Origin: Desulfobaccales bacterium
GTDB taxonomy: Bacteria; Desulfobacterota; Desulfobaccia; Desulfobaccales; 0-14-0-80-60-11
Length of the DNA: 64,000 nt
Assembly: GCA_041648175.1 (NCBI GenBank)
Contig: JBAZPO010000004.1
Coordinates: forward strand, 62,001-126,000
Reading direction: 5' to 3'
Both the position numbers and the translations under genes were made by a program. Each line of letters begins with the position of its first letter. The first letter of the stretch is position 1. Below, in pieces: positions 52,778 through 61,640 of the stretch. The notes under the pieces are model-generated. The model did no database searches and was not told the DNA's origin. It saw nothing but the letters and a program-made list of their open reading frames with translations.

Positions 52778-53230
52778 TTAAGATATTTTGCCTTCCCTCG
52801 ACAATTTGGACATGAGGAAATTAGCACCCCGCTCAGACAGCCCGAGCTTATGGGCCAGGTCCTCAGGGCTCATGGGGCCGTGCTGTTTAGCCAGCGAGAC
52901 CACTTCGTTTTCCAGTTCGTCCAGCCAATCTTCAAACAGGACCAGGAGTTCCGGGTCGGCGACGGCCATCAGTTGCCGTGATTGCGCCACCCGGTTTACC
53001 AGCTTTTGACACATGTGCGTTGGATCGACACCTTCGTCCAGGCATTCCGCCAGTCAGAGGTGCACCATGCTGGCAACCTGGTCATCACTGGCGCCACCGA
53101 TGAGATTAACCACGAAATTCAGCCGATCCTCATCGGTTACCAGAGGCAGGATTTTTTTCAACGCCGCCCCAATTTCTATAAGAGCTTTTTCCGGAGTCAT
53201 GCGATCTAAACGTTCTTGAATGCCGGCCAT
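52778..53230 (-). CDS. 150-aa protein of unknown function, predicted selenoprotein (Sec59)
   Basis: Readthrough of TGA 53054-53056 gives MAGIQERLDRMTPEKALIEI, then DQVASMVHL-U-LAECLDEGV, then a helical C-terminus DLAHKLGLSERGANFLMSKL resembling a winged-helix fragment. ATG 53230 has GGGGGAGG upstream. Sec59 and Cys63 form a UxxxC motif in a helix. A hairpin with stem TGGA-CGA / TCG-(A)-TCCA and AGGTG loop begins 13 nt after TGA. The gene is 18 bp before the rhodanese fusion, so the two are coexpressed. I do not recognise the family. Confidence 0.7.
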
Positions 53231-53252
53231 ATTGATGAAACACCTCCCCCGA

Positions 53253-53588
53253 TTAAAAGGTTGTCCTGGCAGCCAACAAATCTGTGGCCAATGCTTTTAA
53301 CGCCTCCAGGATCGTCAGAATTCTGGCGTCGGCGATTTCGTAGTACACGAAGGGACCGCTCCGCTCCACCTTGACCAGCAGGGCCTGCCGCAATTCCTTT
53401 AGATGATGGGAGACCAAGGGCTGAGACAGGTTCAGTTCTTCGACGATGCTGGAAACGGACTTCTTCTCGTTATTGACGCACAGCAAAATCCGCAAGCGGT
53501 TTTCATCCGCGAGACTCTTGGCCACAAAGGCAACTGTCTGGAGATAATCCTCCAACGGCATCATTTTCTCATGACTTGGTTGCGCCAA
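53253..53588 (-). CDS. ArsR-family regulator heading the redox operon
   Basis: 111 residues with the winged-helix SLADENRLRILLCVNNEKKS, recognition helix NLSQPLVSHHLKELRQALL and wing VERSGPFVYYEIA. Only one cysteine (CVN) lies in the DNA-binding domain, so a classical As(III) site is not evident. It is transcribed in the same direction as, and 22 bp before, the selenoprotein genes 52778-51008 and probably regulates them. Confidence 0.88.
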   Translation of the reverse strand: MAQPSHEKMMPLEDYLQTVAFVAKSLADENRLRILLCVNNEKKSVSSIVEELNLSQPLVSHHLKELRQALLVKVERSGPFVYYEIADARILTILEALKALATDLLAARTTF

Positions 53589-53734
53589 GTGACCCCCCTT
53601 TTCCGGGTACTGGTTTCTTTCCTGTGATCGAACCAGCGACCTTCCCTACATGCCCCGCCTTCTTCATTTCCACATGAGGGCCGAGTATGTCTTCCTCTTC
53701 AGCCTGAATGAGCGAGTAGGCAATCTAAATAACG

Positions 53735-53752
53735 TATAAATATCTATTTATA
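53735..53752. promoter_or_regulatory. Palindrome, candidate ArsR-type operator
   Basis: TATAAATA-TC-TATTTATA is a perfect 8-bp inverted repeat about 150 bp upstream of the ArsR-type gene at 53588. ArsR-family operators are commonly AT-rich palindromes of this size. Confidence 0.5.
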
Positions 53753-53903
53753 TACTATTCAGTTTTTAGTCAAGGGATATATCAAGCTTATGAAGATAAA
53801 TTTTTATTAAAAATTGGTGAGAAGATCAAAGAGAGTGGACTCAGCAAGGGGGTTATGGCTCCCAGCAATTTGAGGGCTGGAAAAGATTATCCAAATTTTG
53901 CTA

Positions 53904-53983
53904 ATTGTTGGAAATTCCAACAATCGGCTTTCGTATTAATATTAATAAAATTAATAAGTTAACAATACCGAATAGGAATTGTT
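53904..53983. promoter_or_regulatory. Two upstream activator-like inverted repeats
   Basis: The first repeat (53904-53924) has perfect arms ATTGTTGGAA / TTCCAACAAT around a single A. The second (53961-53983) has arms AACAATACC / GGAATTGTT with one mismatch around GAATA. Both share the half-site AACAAT-CC and lie 95-175 bp upstream of the sigma-54 promoter, the usual place for an NtrC-family activator. Confidence 0.65.
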
Positions 53984-54075
53984 GGATTATCAGACATAAC
54001 GTCGAATAAACAAATCATATTGTATAAAGCATAAATGTAATTAATTATCAGATAGTTACCTCAATATTCAGAGTC

Positions 54076-54091
54076 TGGCATATCCCTTGCC
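54076..54091 (+). promoter_or_regulatory. Sigma-54 promoter of the HdrA operon
   Basis: TGGCATATCCCTTGCC has the invariant GG (54077-54078) and GC (54089-54090) 12 bases apart. The predicted start near 54102 leaves about 46 bp to ATG 54148, which is preceded by AAGGAGG. Confidence 0.75.
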
Positions 54092-54147
54092 TATTCATAA
54101 GTTTAGCGATCCCTTGCAGCGCCAAGTGGTGCGATAAGGAGGATTAA

Positions 54148-55053
54148 ATGAAGTCGGGTCAGACCATTGAGGATAAACGAGGTTCAGTCATGGTAGTGGG
54201 TGGAGGCATCGCCGGCATGCAAGCTGCGCTGGATGCTGCCAATTCAGGGTTCTATGTCCACCTGGTGGAAAAGGGGCCGAGCATCGGTGGCACCATGGCG
54301 CAGATCGACAAAACGTTTCCCACCAACGACTGCGCCATGTGAATTATCTCCCCCAAGCTGGTCGAGGTCGGCCGGCACACGAACATTGAGCTGCATACCC
54401 TTACTGAACTGCAGAAGATCACTGGAGAGGAAGGCAATTTCAGCGTAACTCTCAAAAAGCAGCCGCGTTATGTTGACGCCTCCAAGTGTACCGGCTGCGG
54501 CACCTGCATGGAGGCCTGCCCGATTCGCTATGAAGTTCAGTTGCCGGAAACGGTTAAACTGGCCCGAACTGCCTATGCCAAAGCTACTGACGAAGAGGCG
54601 GTGGCCGATATTATCGACCGCTACCGGGAGGAGCGTGGCAATCTGCTGCCCATCTTGCTGGACATCAACCGCCAGTTTAACTGGCTGCCCCGTGCGGCCC
54701 TGGAGCATGTCGCCGATGAGTTGGGTACGCCCCTCACGGAGATTATCCGGGTAGCCAGTTTTTACAATGCCTTTAGCCTCGTGCCCCGGGGCAAGCACAT
54801 TGTCAATATTTGCCTCGGGACCGGGTGCTTCGTTAAAGGATCGCCCCAACTCCTGGAGCGCTTGGAAAAGACTTTAAAAATCAAGCATGGCCAGACCACC
54901 AAGGACTTTTTGTTTACCCTGGAGGTGGTTCGCTGCATCGGCTGTTGCGCTCTGGGGCCGGCCCTGCGGGTGGGAGCCGACACCTATGGCCGCGTCGCCC
55001 CGGAGCAGGTGCCTGAAATCATTGACTCATACAGGAAGAGCGTGAGCTTATGA
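54148..55053 (+). CDS. HdrA N-terminal half fused to NuoE, predicted selenoprotein (Sec65)
   Basis: Reading through TGA 54340-54342 gives 301 residues. Residues 1-130 are the FAD-binding start of HdrA: VMVVGGGIAGMQAALDAANS and PTNDCAM-U-IISPKLVEVG, then a ferredoxin motif CTGCGTCMEACP. The UGA sits at the Cys of the DCAxC motif, a site where other HdrA proteins also carry Sec. Residues about 150-301 are a NuoE-type thioredoxin-like 2Fe-2S domain (ICLGTGCFVKG, RCIGCCALGPALRV). An 8-bp hairpin GCTGGTCG-AGGT-CGGCCGGC lies 14 nt after TGA. The next gene overlaps by four bases. It should channel electrons from NADH through NuoE/NuoF to HdrA. Confidence 0.88.
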
Positions 55054-58000
55054 AAATCCTCTCTTTGGAGCATCTGGATGAAGTCAAGCAGCGGGGCCTG
55101 GCCCTGACCTACCCACCTAAAATCAAGATCATGGTGGGGATGGCCACCTGCGGCATTTCCGCGGGAGCGGATAAGGTCTTGCAGGCGTTGGCCGACCGAT
55201 TGGAGGAAAGCAACCTGGACGTGGTGTTGGATACCACCGGCTGTATCGGCTACTGCCAGCGGGAGCCCCTGGTGGATGTGGTCTATCCCGGGAAGGTGCG
55301 TCTCAGTTATCACAGCATGACGCCCGACAAAGCGCTGGAATTGCTGGAAGCAATCGGGGCCGGGCAGTTCTATTGGGACAACCTCCTGTGCCGCATCGAT
55401 CAGGAAGAATTTTTGATGGAGGGCATCTCCCGTCCGTACGCCAATCCGCACCCCCCGGAACTGCCCCAGGACATTCCCCGTTACGAAGACCTGCCTTTCT
55501 TCGCCAAGCAGGTAAAAATTTCCCTGCGCAATTGCGGCTTCATCAACCCCGAGCGGATCGAAGAATATATTGCCCGGGGTGGCTACCGGGCCCTGCATGA
55601 GGCCGTCACCTTAATGACCCCCGAACAGGTCATCGCTGAGGTAAAGGGGTCGGGTCTGCGGGGCAGAGGTGGCGCCGGGTTCCCCACCGGCCAGAAGTGG
55701 GAGTTTTGCCGCCAGGCGCCGGGCGATGTCAAATATGTGATCTGTAATGCCGATGAAGGCGACCCCGGGGCCTTTATGGATCGCGGCATCCTGGAAGGCG
55801 ACCCTCATGCGGTCATCGAAGGGATGGCCATCGGCGCCTATGCTATGGGGGCGCAAGAAGGCTACATTTATTGCCGGGCGGAGTATCCGCTGGCCATCAG
55901 CCGCCTGAAAACCGCCATCTCCCAGGCCCGTTCCTTGGGCCTCCTGGGGGACCGCATCTTCAACAGCAGCTACTCCTTCAACCTGAAGATTCGGGAAGGC
56001 GCCGGCGCCTTTGTTTGCGGCGAGGAGACGGCGCTCATCGGCTCCATCGAAGGCCGCGTGGGCGAACCCCGCCCCCGTCCCCCCTTCCCGGCCCAAAAGG
56101 GATTGTGGGGCAAACCCACCACGATCAACAATGTGAAAACCTGGTCTCACATCGCCCCCATTGTGGCCCGGGGGGCCGCCTGGTACGCCGCTCTGGGCAC
56201 GGAAACCGCGCGGGGCACTACGGTTTTTTCCCTGGTGGGGAAGATAAACAACTCCGGTCTGGTGGAGATACCTTTGGGCATGCCCCTGAAAGAATTGATT
56301 TACGACATCGGCGGGGGTATCCAGGACAACCGGATGTTGAAGGCGGTGCAGACCGGCGGTCCCTCCGGCGGCTGCATCCCTGCCAGCCTGATGGACACGC
56401 CGGTTGAGTATGAATCCCTGGCCAAGCTCGGTTCCATCATGGGGTCAGGGGGCATGATCGTCATGGACCAGGGGACCTGCATGGTGGACCTGGCCAAGTA
56501 TTTCATCTCCTTCACTATGGATGAATCCTGCGGCAAGTGCACCCCCTGCCGGGAAGGCACCCAACGCCTTTGGGAAATTCTTACCACCATCACCGAAGGC
56601 CGCGGCGCGGTAAGCGATTTGGACGCCCTGGAAGAGCTGGCAAATTATATCAAGGAAGTGGCCTTGTGCGGCCTGGGGGCCACCGCGCCTAACCCGGTGC
56701 TCACCACCCTGAAGTATTTCCGTGAAGAATACCTCCAGCACATTATAGATAAACAATGCCCGGCCCGGGTCTGCCGGCGCCTGTCCCCGGCCCCCTGCCA
56801 GTTCGCCTGCCCGGCAGGGATAGATATCCCCAGCTACATCGCCTTGATTGCCCAGGGACAGTACGAAGAAGCCCTGGAACTCATCCAGGAGGACAACCCG
56901 CTGCCCGGCGTCTGCGGCTACGTCTGCACCGCCCCTTGCGAGGTGCAGTGCAAACGCGGGGTTATCGACCAGCCCGTGGCCATCAAGTCACTCAAACGCT
57001 TTGTGGCGGATTTCGTGCGGCAGCATGGCTCCGTGTTCCAATACCCGGTGCCGCCCCGGGCCGAAAAGGTGGCGATCATCGGCTCGGGTCCCGCGGGCTT
57101 AAGCGCAGCTTATTACCTGGCCCGGGAGGGTTACCCGGTAACGGTCTTCGAGGCCTTGCCGGAGGTGGGGGGGCTGCTGCGAGTCGGCATCCCCAGCTTT
57201 CGCTTACCTCAAGAGGTCCTCGATTTTGACCTTCAGACCATCGCCGCCCTGGGAGTGGAGTTCCGAACTCACAGTCGCCTGGGTCGAGACATCTTTCTGG
57301 ACGGCTTGCGGGACCAGGGGTACCAGGCCTTTTTCCTGGCTACCGGGACACATCATATCGCCCGCCTGGATATTGAGGGCGAGGATTTACCCGGAGTGCT
57401 GTCAGGAATAGATTTCTTACGGCAGGTCAGATTGGGCCGGCCACCGGCCCTGGGGCAAAGCGTGGCGGTCATCGGCGGGGGCAATGTGGCCATTGACACA
57501 GCCCGCACGACGGTTCGTCTGGGCAGCGCGGCAACGATTCTCTACCGCCGCTCGGAAGCTGAAATGCCAGCCTATGCCGAGGAGGTGGCCCAGGCCAAGG
57601 AAGAAGGGGTAACCTTCCGGTTCCTCACTCAGCCCATTAAAATCTTAGGGGAAGACTGTGTCAGCGGCATCGTCTGCCAAGGCATGGAACTGGGCAAGCC
57701 AGACCCATCGGGCCGGCGGCGCCCCCTACCGGTGCACGGTTCGGAAATGGCTCTGCGGGTGGATGGGGTGATTCGGGCCATCGGCCAGATACCGCCGGTT
57801 ATGAAATTCTCCATGGCTGACGAGCCTTTGCGCGTCACGGAGCGCCGCAACATTTGGACCCATCCGCTCAACCTGGCCACCAATCTCACCGGGGTCTTTG
57901 CCGGGGGCGACGTCGCCACCGGTCCGGCCACCATCGTGGAGTCGGTGTGGGCCGGTAAACAGGCCGCCAGGTCGATCCATCGTTATCTGCAAGGAGTGCC

Positions 58001-58214
58001 CCTCGAAGAAACATCCCGTATTGCCGTCCCGCGGCGGCGGGTGTCACCCTCGGAGATTGCGGACGAAGAACGGGCGCAGTTCCTGCGGCCGGGCATGCCC
58101 AAAAGCAGAGCCATCGAACGCATCAAGGATTTTTCACTGGTGGAACTGGGACTCACCGAAGAGCAATGCCGCCAGGAGGCGTTAAGGTGCCTCAGGTGTG
58201 ATTTAGGAGAATAA
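55050..58214 (+). CDS. NuoF-type NADH dehydrogenase subunit fused to GltD-like FAD/NAD(P) oxidoreductase
   Basis: 1054 residues in a row of modules: a 2Fe-2S thioredoxin-like domain (Cys34, Cys65, Cys69), the NuoF FMN/NADH domain (about 130-440, GLRGRGGAGFPTGQKWEF), SLBB, and the 4Fe-4S domain ESCGKCTPCREG (about 491), then from about 570 a GltD-like module with cysteine-rich CQFACPAGIDIPSYI and GVCGYVCTAPCEVQC. It has an FAD site (VAIIGSGPAGLSAAYYLARE, about 673) and an NAD(P) site (VAVIGGGNVAIDTARTTVRL, about 805). GltD-type modules accept or donate NAD(P)H. ATG 55050 overlaps the previous stop by four bases; the next gene starts five bases later. Confidence 0.92.
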   Translation: MKILSLEHLDEVKQRGLALTYPPKIKIMVGMATCGISAGADKVLQALADRLEESNLDVVLDTTGCIGYCQREPLVDVVYPGKVRLSYHSMTPDKALELLEAIGAGQFYWDNLLCRIDQEEFLMEGISRPYANPHPPELPQDIPRYEDLPFFAKQVKISLRNCGFINPERIEEYIARGGYRALHEAVTLMTPEQVIAEVKGSGLRGRGGAGFPTGQKWEFCRQAPGDVKYVICNADEGDPGAFMDRGILEGDPHAVIEGMAIGAYAMGAQEGYIYCRAEYPLAISRLKTAISQARSLGLLGDRIFNSSYSFNLKIREGAGAFVCGEETALIGSIEGRVGEPRPRPPFPAQKGLWGKPTTINNVKTWSHIAPIVARGAAWYAALGTETARGTTVFSLVGKINNSGLVEIPLGMPLKELIYDIGGGIQDNRMLKAVQTGGPSGGCIPASLMDTPVEYESLAKLGSIMGSGGMIVMDQGTCMVDLAKYFISFTMDESCGKCTPCREGTQRLWEILTTITEGRGAVSDLDALEELANYIKEVALCGLGATAPNPVLTTLKYFREEYLQHIIDKQCPARVCRRLSPAPCQFACPAGIDIPSYIALIAQGQYEEALELIQEDNPLPGVCGYVCTAPCEVQCKRGVIDQPVAIKSLKRFVADFVRQHGSVFQYPVPPRAEKVAIIGSGPAGLSAAYYLAREGYPVTVFEALPEVGGLLRVGIPSFRLPQEVLDFDLQTIAALGVEFRTHSRLGRDIFLDGLRDQGYQAFFLATGTHHIARLDIEGEDLPGVLSGIDFLRQVRLGRPPALGQSVAVIGGGNVAIDTARTTVRLGSAATILYRRSEAEMPAYAEEVAQAKEEGVTFRFLTQPIKILGEDCVSGIVCQGMELGKPDPSGRRRPLPVHGSEMALRVDGVIRAIGQIPPVMKFSMADEPLRVTERRNIWTHPLNLATNLTGVFAGGDVATGPATIVESVWAGKQAARSIHRYLQGVPLEETSRIAVPRRRVSPSEIADEERAQFLRPGMPKSRAIERIKDFSLVELGLTEEQCRQEALRCLRCDLGE

Positions 58215-58218
58215 GGCG

Positions 58219-61200
58219 ATGGTCAACCTGACGATTGATGGACTCCTGGCAGAGGTTCCGGCGGATTCGACTGTCTTGGAGGCGGCCCGGAAACTGCGGA
58301 TAAATATCCCCACCCTGTGTTACTGCGAGGCCATCGAAGCCTACGGGGGCTGCCGCTTGTGCGTGGTGGAGGTGGAGAGGAACGGCCACTCCCGCCTCAC
58401 TGCTTCCTGCACCCTGCCGGTGGAAGAGGGCCAGAACATCCAGACCCAGTCTCCCCGGGTCATCAAGGCGCGGCAGATGACCATGGAGCTTCTCCTGGGG
58501 CGTTGCCCGGGGGTTCCCGCCCTGCAACATATGGCCCGTCAGTTGGGGGTCTCGGAAGTAAGATACTCCCCCGGAACCAGCGACTGCACCTTGTGCGGCC
58601 TGTGTGTCCGGGTGTGCAGCGAGCTGCAGCATGTGGGAGCCATTGGCATGGTGGGCCGGGGCGCCAAGCGTCAGGTGATGACCCCTTTCGGCGAGTTCTC
58701 GGAGATTTGCCGCACTTGCGGGGCATGCGCCAATGTCTGTCCCACCGGACACATGAAAGACTTCGGCAAAATTAGCGGCAAGACGCCCAAGCCCAAGCTT
58801 TCCGAATTCAACCTGGGCCTCACCAGCCGGGGCAACATCTACCGCACCTATCCCCAGGCCGTCCCGGCCACGCCGGTCATTGACCCGGCCAATTGCATCC
58901 AGTTCCTGACCGGAGACTGCGGGGTCTGCGCCCAATCATGCGTGGCTGGCGCCATCGACTACGGCCAGAAAGAAGAGACGTTGTCCGTCGATGTGGGCTC
59001 GGTAATCCTGGCTCCCGGATTTCGCACCTTCGACCCCCAGGGATTGCCTAACCTGTCGTACCATCACCCCAATGTGGTCACCACCCTGGAATTCGAACGC
59101 ATCCTCAGCCCTGGGGGACCGTTCCAGGGTCATATACAGCGCCTGTCCGACGGCCGGGAGCCGAAGAAGATCGCCTGGATACTCTGCGTGGGTTCCCGAA
59201 GTGAGCGGGAAGGTTGCCAGGACTATTGCTCGGCGGTGTGCTGCATGACGGCCCTCAAACAGGCGATCATCGCCAAGGAGCACGTGGGCCCCGAGTTGGA
59301 GATGGCCCTCTTTTATATGGATATGCGCACCACCCGCAAGGGTTTCGAGAAATATTACGAGCGCGTCAAGAGCCAAGGAGCCCGGATGATCCGGGCCATG
59401 GTGCACTCGGTGCGGCCCGAGGGTAATTCGGGGGACCTCCGGCTGGATTACGTGACCGAAAATGGGGAGCCTTGCCTCGAAACCTTCGATATGGTGGTCC
59501 TGGCGGTGGGCATGGAGATTCCGGCCAGCACCAGAGAACTGGCCCGGAGGGTTGGAATCGACCTCAGTCCTCACGGGTTTGTAAAAGCCAGTTGCTTTGC
59601 CCCGGTGGCCACTTCCCGTCCCGGGATTTATGCCTGCGGCGCCTTTACCGGTCCGAAGGATATCCCGGAGTCGGTGCGGGAAGGCAGCGCCGCCGTTGCC
59701 GCCGCCACCAGAGCAATCGCGGCAGCCAGGAATACCCTGCTCAAAAAGAAGGAATACCCGCCGGAACGGGATGTCTGGACCGAACCGTGCCGCGTGGGGG
59801 TCTTTGTGTGCAACTGCGGCATCAATATCGGAGGCGTCGTCGACGTGCCGGCCATTGTGGAGCAGGCCCGGTCCATTCCCGATGTCGCTTACGCGCAGGA
59901 GAACCTTTTTACCTGCTCGGAAGACGCCCAGAATCAGATAATCGAGATGATAAAAGAACACCGCCTGAACCGGGTGGTGGTGGCGGCCTGCAGCCCCTCG
60001 ACCCACCAGCCCATTTTTCAGGATATGCTTCGCAATGCCGGTCTCAACAAATATCTCTTCGAGATGGCCAATATTCGGAACCACTGCACCTGGGTTCATC
60101 AAGGTGAGCCGGAGGCCGCCACCCGGAAGTGCCGGGACCTGGTAAATATGGCAATTGCCAAGGCGCGGCTCCTTAAGCCGCTGCCTTATCTGTCCTTGGG
60201 GGTCAATAAAAAGGCCCTGGTCATCGGTGGTGGGGTCGCAGGCCTGAGCGCCACCCTGAGTCTGGCGGAGCAGGGTTATGCAGTGCATCTGGCCGAACGT
60301 AAGAGCCAGTTGGGCGGCCATGCCCTCAAGCTGCATACCACCTGGCGGGGAGAGCTGGTGGCCCCCTTTGTCCAAGAGTTAATTCAACAGGTAAACAGCC
60401 ACAACAATATCGAGGTGCACCTTTCGGCCACTGCCCAAGGGGTCTCCGGCACGGTGGGTAATTTTACTACCACCCTGTCCACCGGCCAGGTAGTGGACCA
60501 CGGCGCCGTCGTTCTGGCCACCGGTGCGGAGTCGTATAAACCCGAGGGCATGTATCTCTACAAAGAACACCCCAATGTGCTCCTGTCTCTGCAATTGGAT
60601 CAAGAACTGGCCGCCATGAGCAATAAGGTGAAGAGTGCCCGATCGGCCGCGTTTATCCAGTGCGTGGGCTCCCGAGTGCCGGAGCGGCCTTACTGTAGCC
60701 GGGTGTGCTGCTCCCACAGTGTGGAAAATGCCCTCAAGCTCAAGGAAATTAACCCTGATGGTGAGGTTTTCATTCTCTATCGGGACATGCGCACCACCGG
60801 TGAGATGGAAATCCTCTACCAGCAGGCGCGGGAGCAGGGCGTCATTTTTATCCGCTATACCCCGGACTATCCCCCTAGGGTGGAAGCCAATGGGGATGGC
60901 CTCAGGATTACCGCAATGGATCACGTGCTTCACCGGCCAGTATCATTTCCGGTAGATCTTTTGACTCTGGCCACCGCCATCGTCCCCCATGACAATGCTC
61001 CCCTGGCGGAAATGTACAAGGTAGCCCTCAACGAAGAGGGGTTTTTCAATGAGGCCCACGCCAAGATCAGACCGGTGGATTGCGCCACTGAGGGCATATT
61101 TCTGGCAGGGCTGTGCCATAACCCCAAGCCCCTGGAGGATTCCATCCGCCTGGCCTGGGCCGCGGCGGCCCGGGCCGCCACTATCCTTTCCAAAGAATAT

Positions 61201-61467
61201 CTGGAATTGGGGGCCAACATCGCCGTGCCCGTGCATGAAAACTGCGACGGCTGCGCCTTCTGTGTGGACGGCTGCCCCTTTAAGGCCATTACCCTGTTGG
61301 AATACATGTGGGAGAGCCAGGTCAAAAAAACCGTGGAAATCAACGAAATCCTCTGCAAAGGCTGCGGTTCCTGCATGGCCACCTGTCCGAAACAGGGTAT
61401 TAACGTGGCCGGGTTCTCCCTCCAGCAGTTGGAAGCCCAGGTAGACGCAGCTTTGGGCCTGATCTAA
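58219..61467 (+). CDS. NuoG-like ferredoxin fused to HdrA C-terminal half and a second complete HdrA
   Basis: 1082 residues. N-terminal: NuoG-type 2Fe-2S (CYCEAIEAYGGCRLC, about 34-48) and two 4Fe-4S motifs (CTLCGLCVRVC, about 124; CRTCGACANVCPTGHM, about 165). Residues about 215-500 contain the missing C-half of HdrA: NCIQFLTGDCGVCAQSCVAG, VGSVILAPGFRTFDP, SRSEREGCQDYCSAVCC and IYACGAFTGPKDIPESV. From about 527 a second HdrA follows: its N-terminal domain (VGVFVCNCGINIGGVVDVPA), an FAD site (ALVIGGGVAGLSATLSLAEQ, about 664) and two C-terminal ferredoxins (CDGCAFCVDGCPF, CKGCGSCMATCP). It completes the three-gene complex. A run of flavin and iron-sulfur sites fits electron bifurcation. Confidence 0.92.
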   Translation: MVNLTIDGLLAEVPADSTVLEAARKLRINIPTLCYCEAIEAYGGCRLCVVEVERNGHSRLTASCTLPVEEGQNIQTQSPRVIKARQMTMELLLGRCPGVPALQHMARQLGVSEVRYSPGTSDCTLCGLCVRVCSELQHVGAIGMVGRGAKRQVMTPFGEFSEICRTCGACANVCPTGHMKDFGKISGKTPKPKLSEFNLGLTSRGNIYRTYPQAVPATPVIDPANCIQFLTGDCGVCAQSCVAGAIDYGQKEETLSVDVGSVILAPGFRTFDPQGLPNLSYHHPNVVTTLEFERILSPGGPFQGHIQRLSDGREPKKIAWILCVGSRSEREGCQDYCSAVCCMTALKQAIIAKEHVGPELEMALFYMDMRTTRKGFEKYYERVKSQGARMIRAMVHSVRPEGNSGDLRLDYVTENGEPCLETFDMVVLAVGMEIPASTRELARRVGIDLSPHGFVKASCFAPVATSRPGIYACGAFTGPKDIPESVREGSAAVAAATRAIAAARNTLLKKKEYPPERDVWTEPCRVGVFVCNCGINIGGVVDVPAIVEQARSIPDVAYAQENLFTCSEDAQNQIIEMIKEHRLNRVVVAACSPSTHQPIFQDMLRNAGLNKYLFEMANIRNHCTWVHQGEPEAATRKCRDLVNMAIAKARLLKPLPYLSLGVNKKALVIGGGVAGLSATLSLAEQGYAVHLAERKSQLGGHALKLHTTWRGELVAPFVQELIQQVNSHNNIEVHLSATAQGVSGTVGNFTTTLSTGQVVDHGAVVLATGAESYKPEGMYLYKEHPNVLLSLQLDQELAAMSNKVKSARSAAFIQCVGSRVPERPYCSRVCCSHSVENALKLKEINPDGEVFILYRDMRTTGEMEILYQQAREQGVIFIRYTPDYPPRVEANGDGLRITAMDHVLHRPVSFPVDLLTLATAIVPHDNAPLAEMYKVALNEEGFFNEAHAKIRPVDCATEGIFLAGLCHNPKPLEDSIRLAWAAAARAATILSKEYLELGANIAVPVHENCDGCAFCVDGCPFKAITLLEYMWESQVKKTVEINEILCKGCGSCMATCPKQGINVAGFSLQQLEAQVDAALGLI

Positions 61468-61640
61468 TCAGGGGAGATAATTTGCCTTATTTCGTAGTAA
61501 ATTATTTTCTCATGGACATTATGGCCTTAGTGGAATGATGGAGAATTTGCAGAAATCATGTTATCATGTGAATATTCCGGACTAAACCTGGAGGCGCGTG
61601 GTAGTAAACCGCGTCATCCGACTCCCTTCAGGAGTTCATT
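61468..61640. other. Short intergenic region before the kinase gene
   Basis: 173 bp between the third HdrA-operon gene and the kinase. GGAGTTC lies upstream of ATG 61641. No terminator with a clear U-tract is evident, so the kinase and regulator could be partly cotranscribed with the complex they may control. Confidence 0.4.

Larger units (their letters stand above)
53589..54147. promoter_or_regulatory. Regulatory region between redox operon and HdrA operon
   Basis: About 560 bp, AT-rich, without a gene. It contains an 18-bp palindrome TATAAATATCTATTTATA (53735-53752) facing the ArsR-type gene, two long inverted repeats (53904-53924 and 53961-53983), and a sigma-54 promoter at 54076-54091. 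The first seems to serve the minus-strand operon, the others the HdrA operon. Confidence 0.7.

Noticed and set aside
58936..60375. 479-codon minus-strand frame
   Set aside because: Antisense to the HdrA fusion gene, which has many intact motifs.
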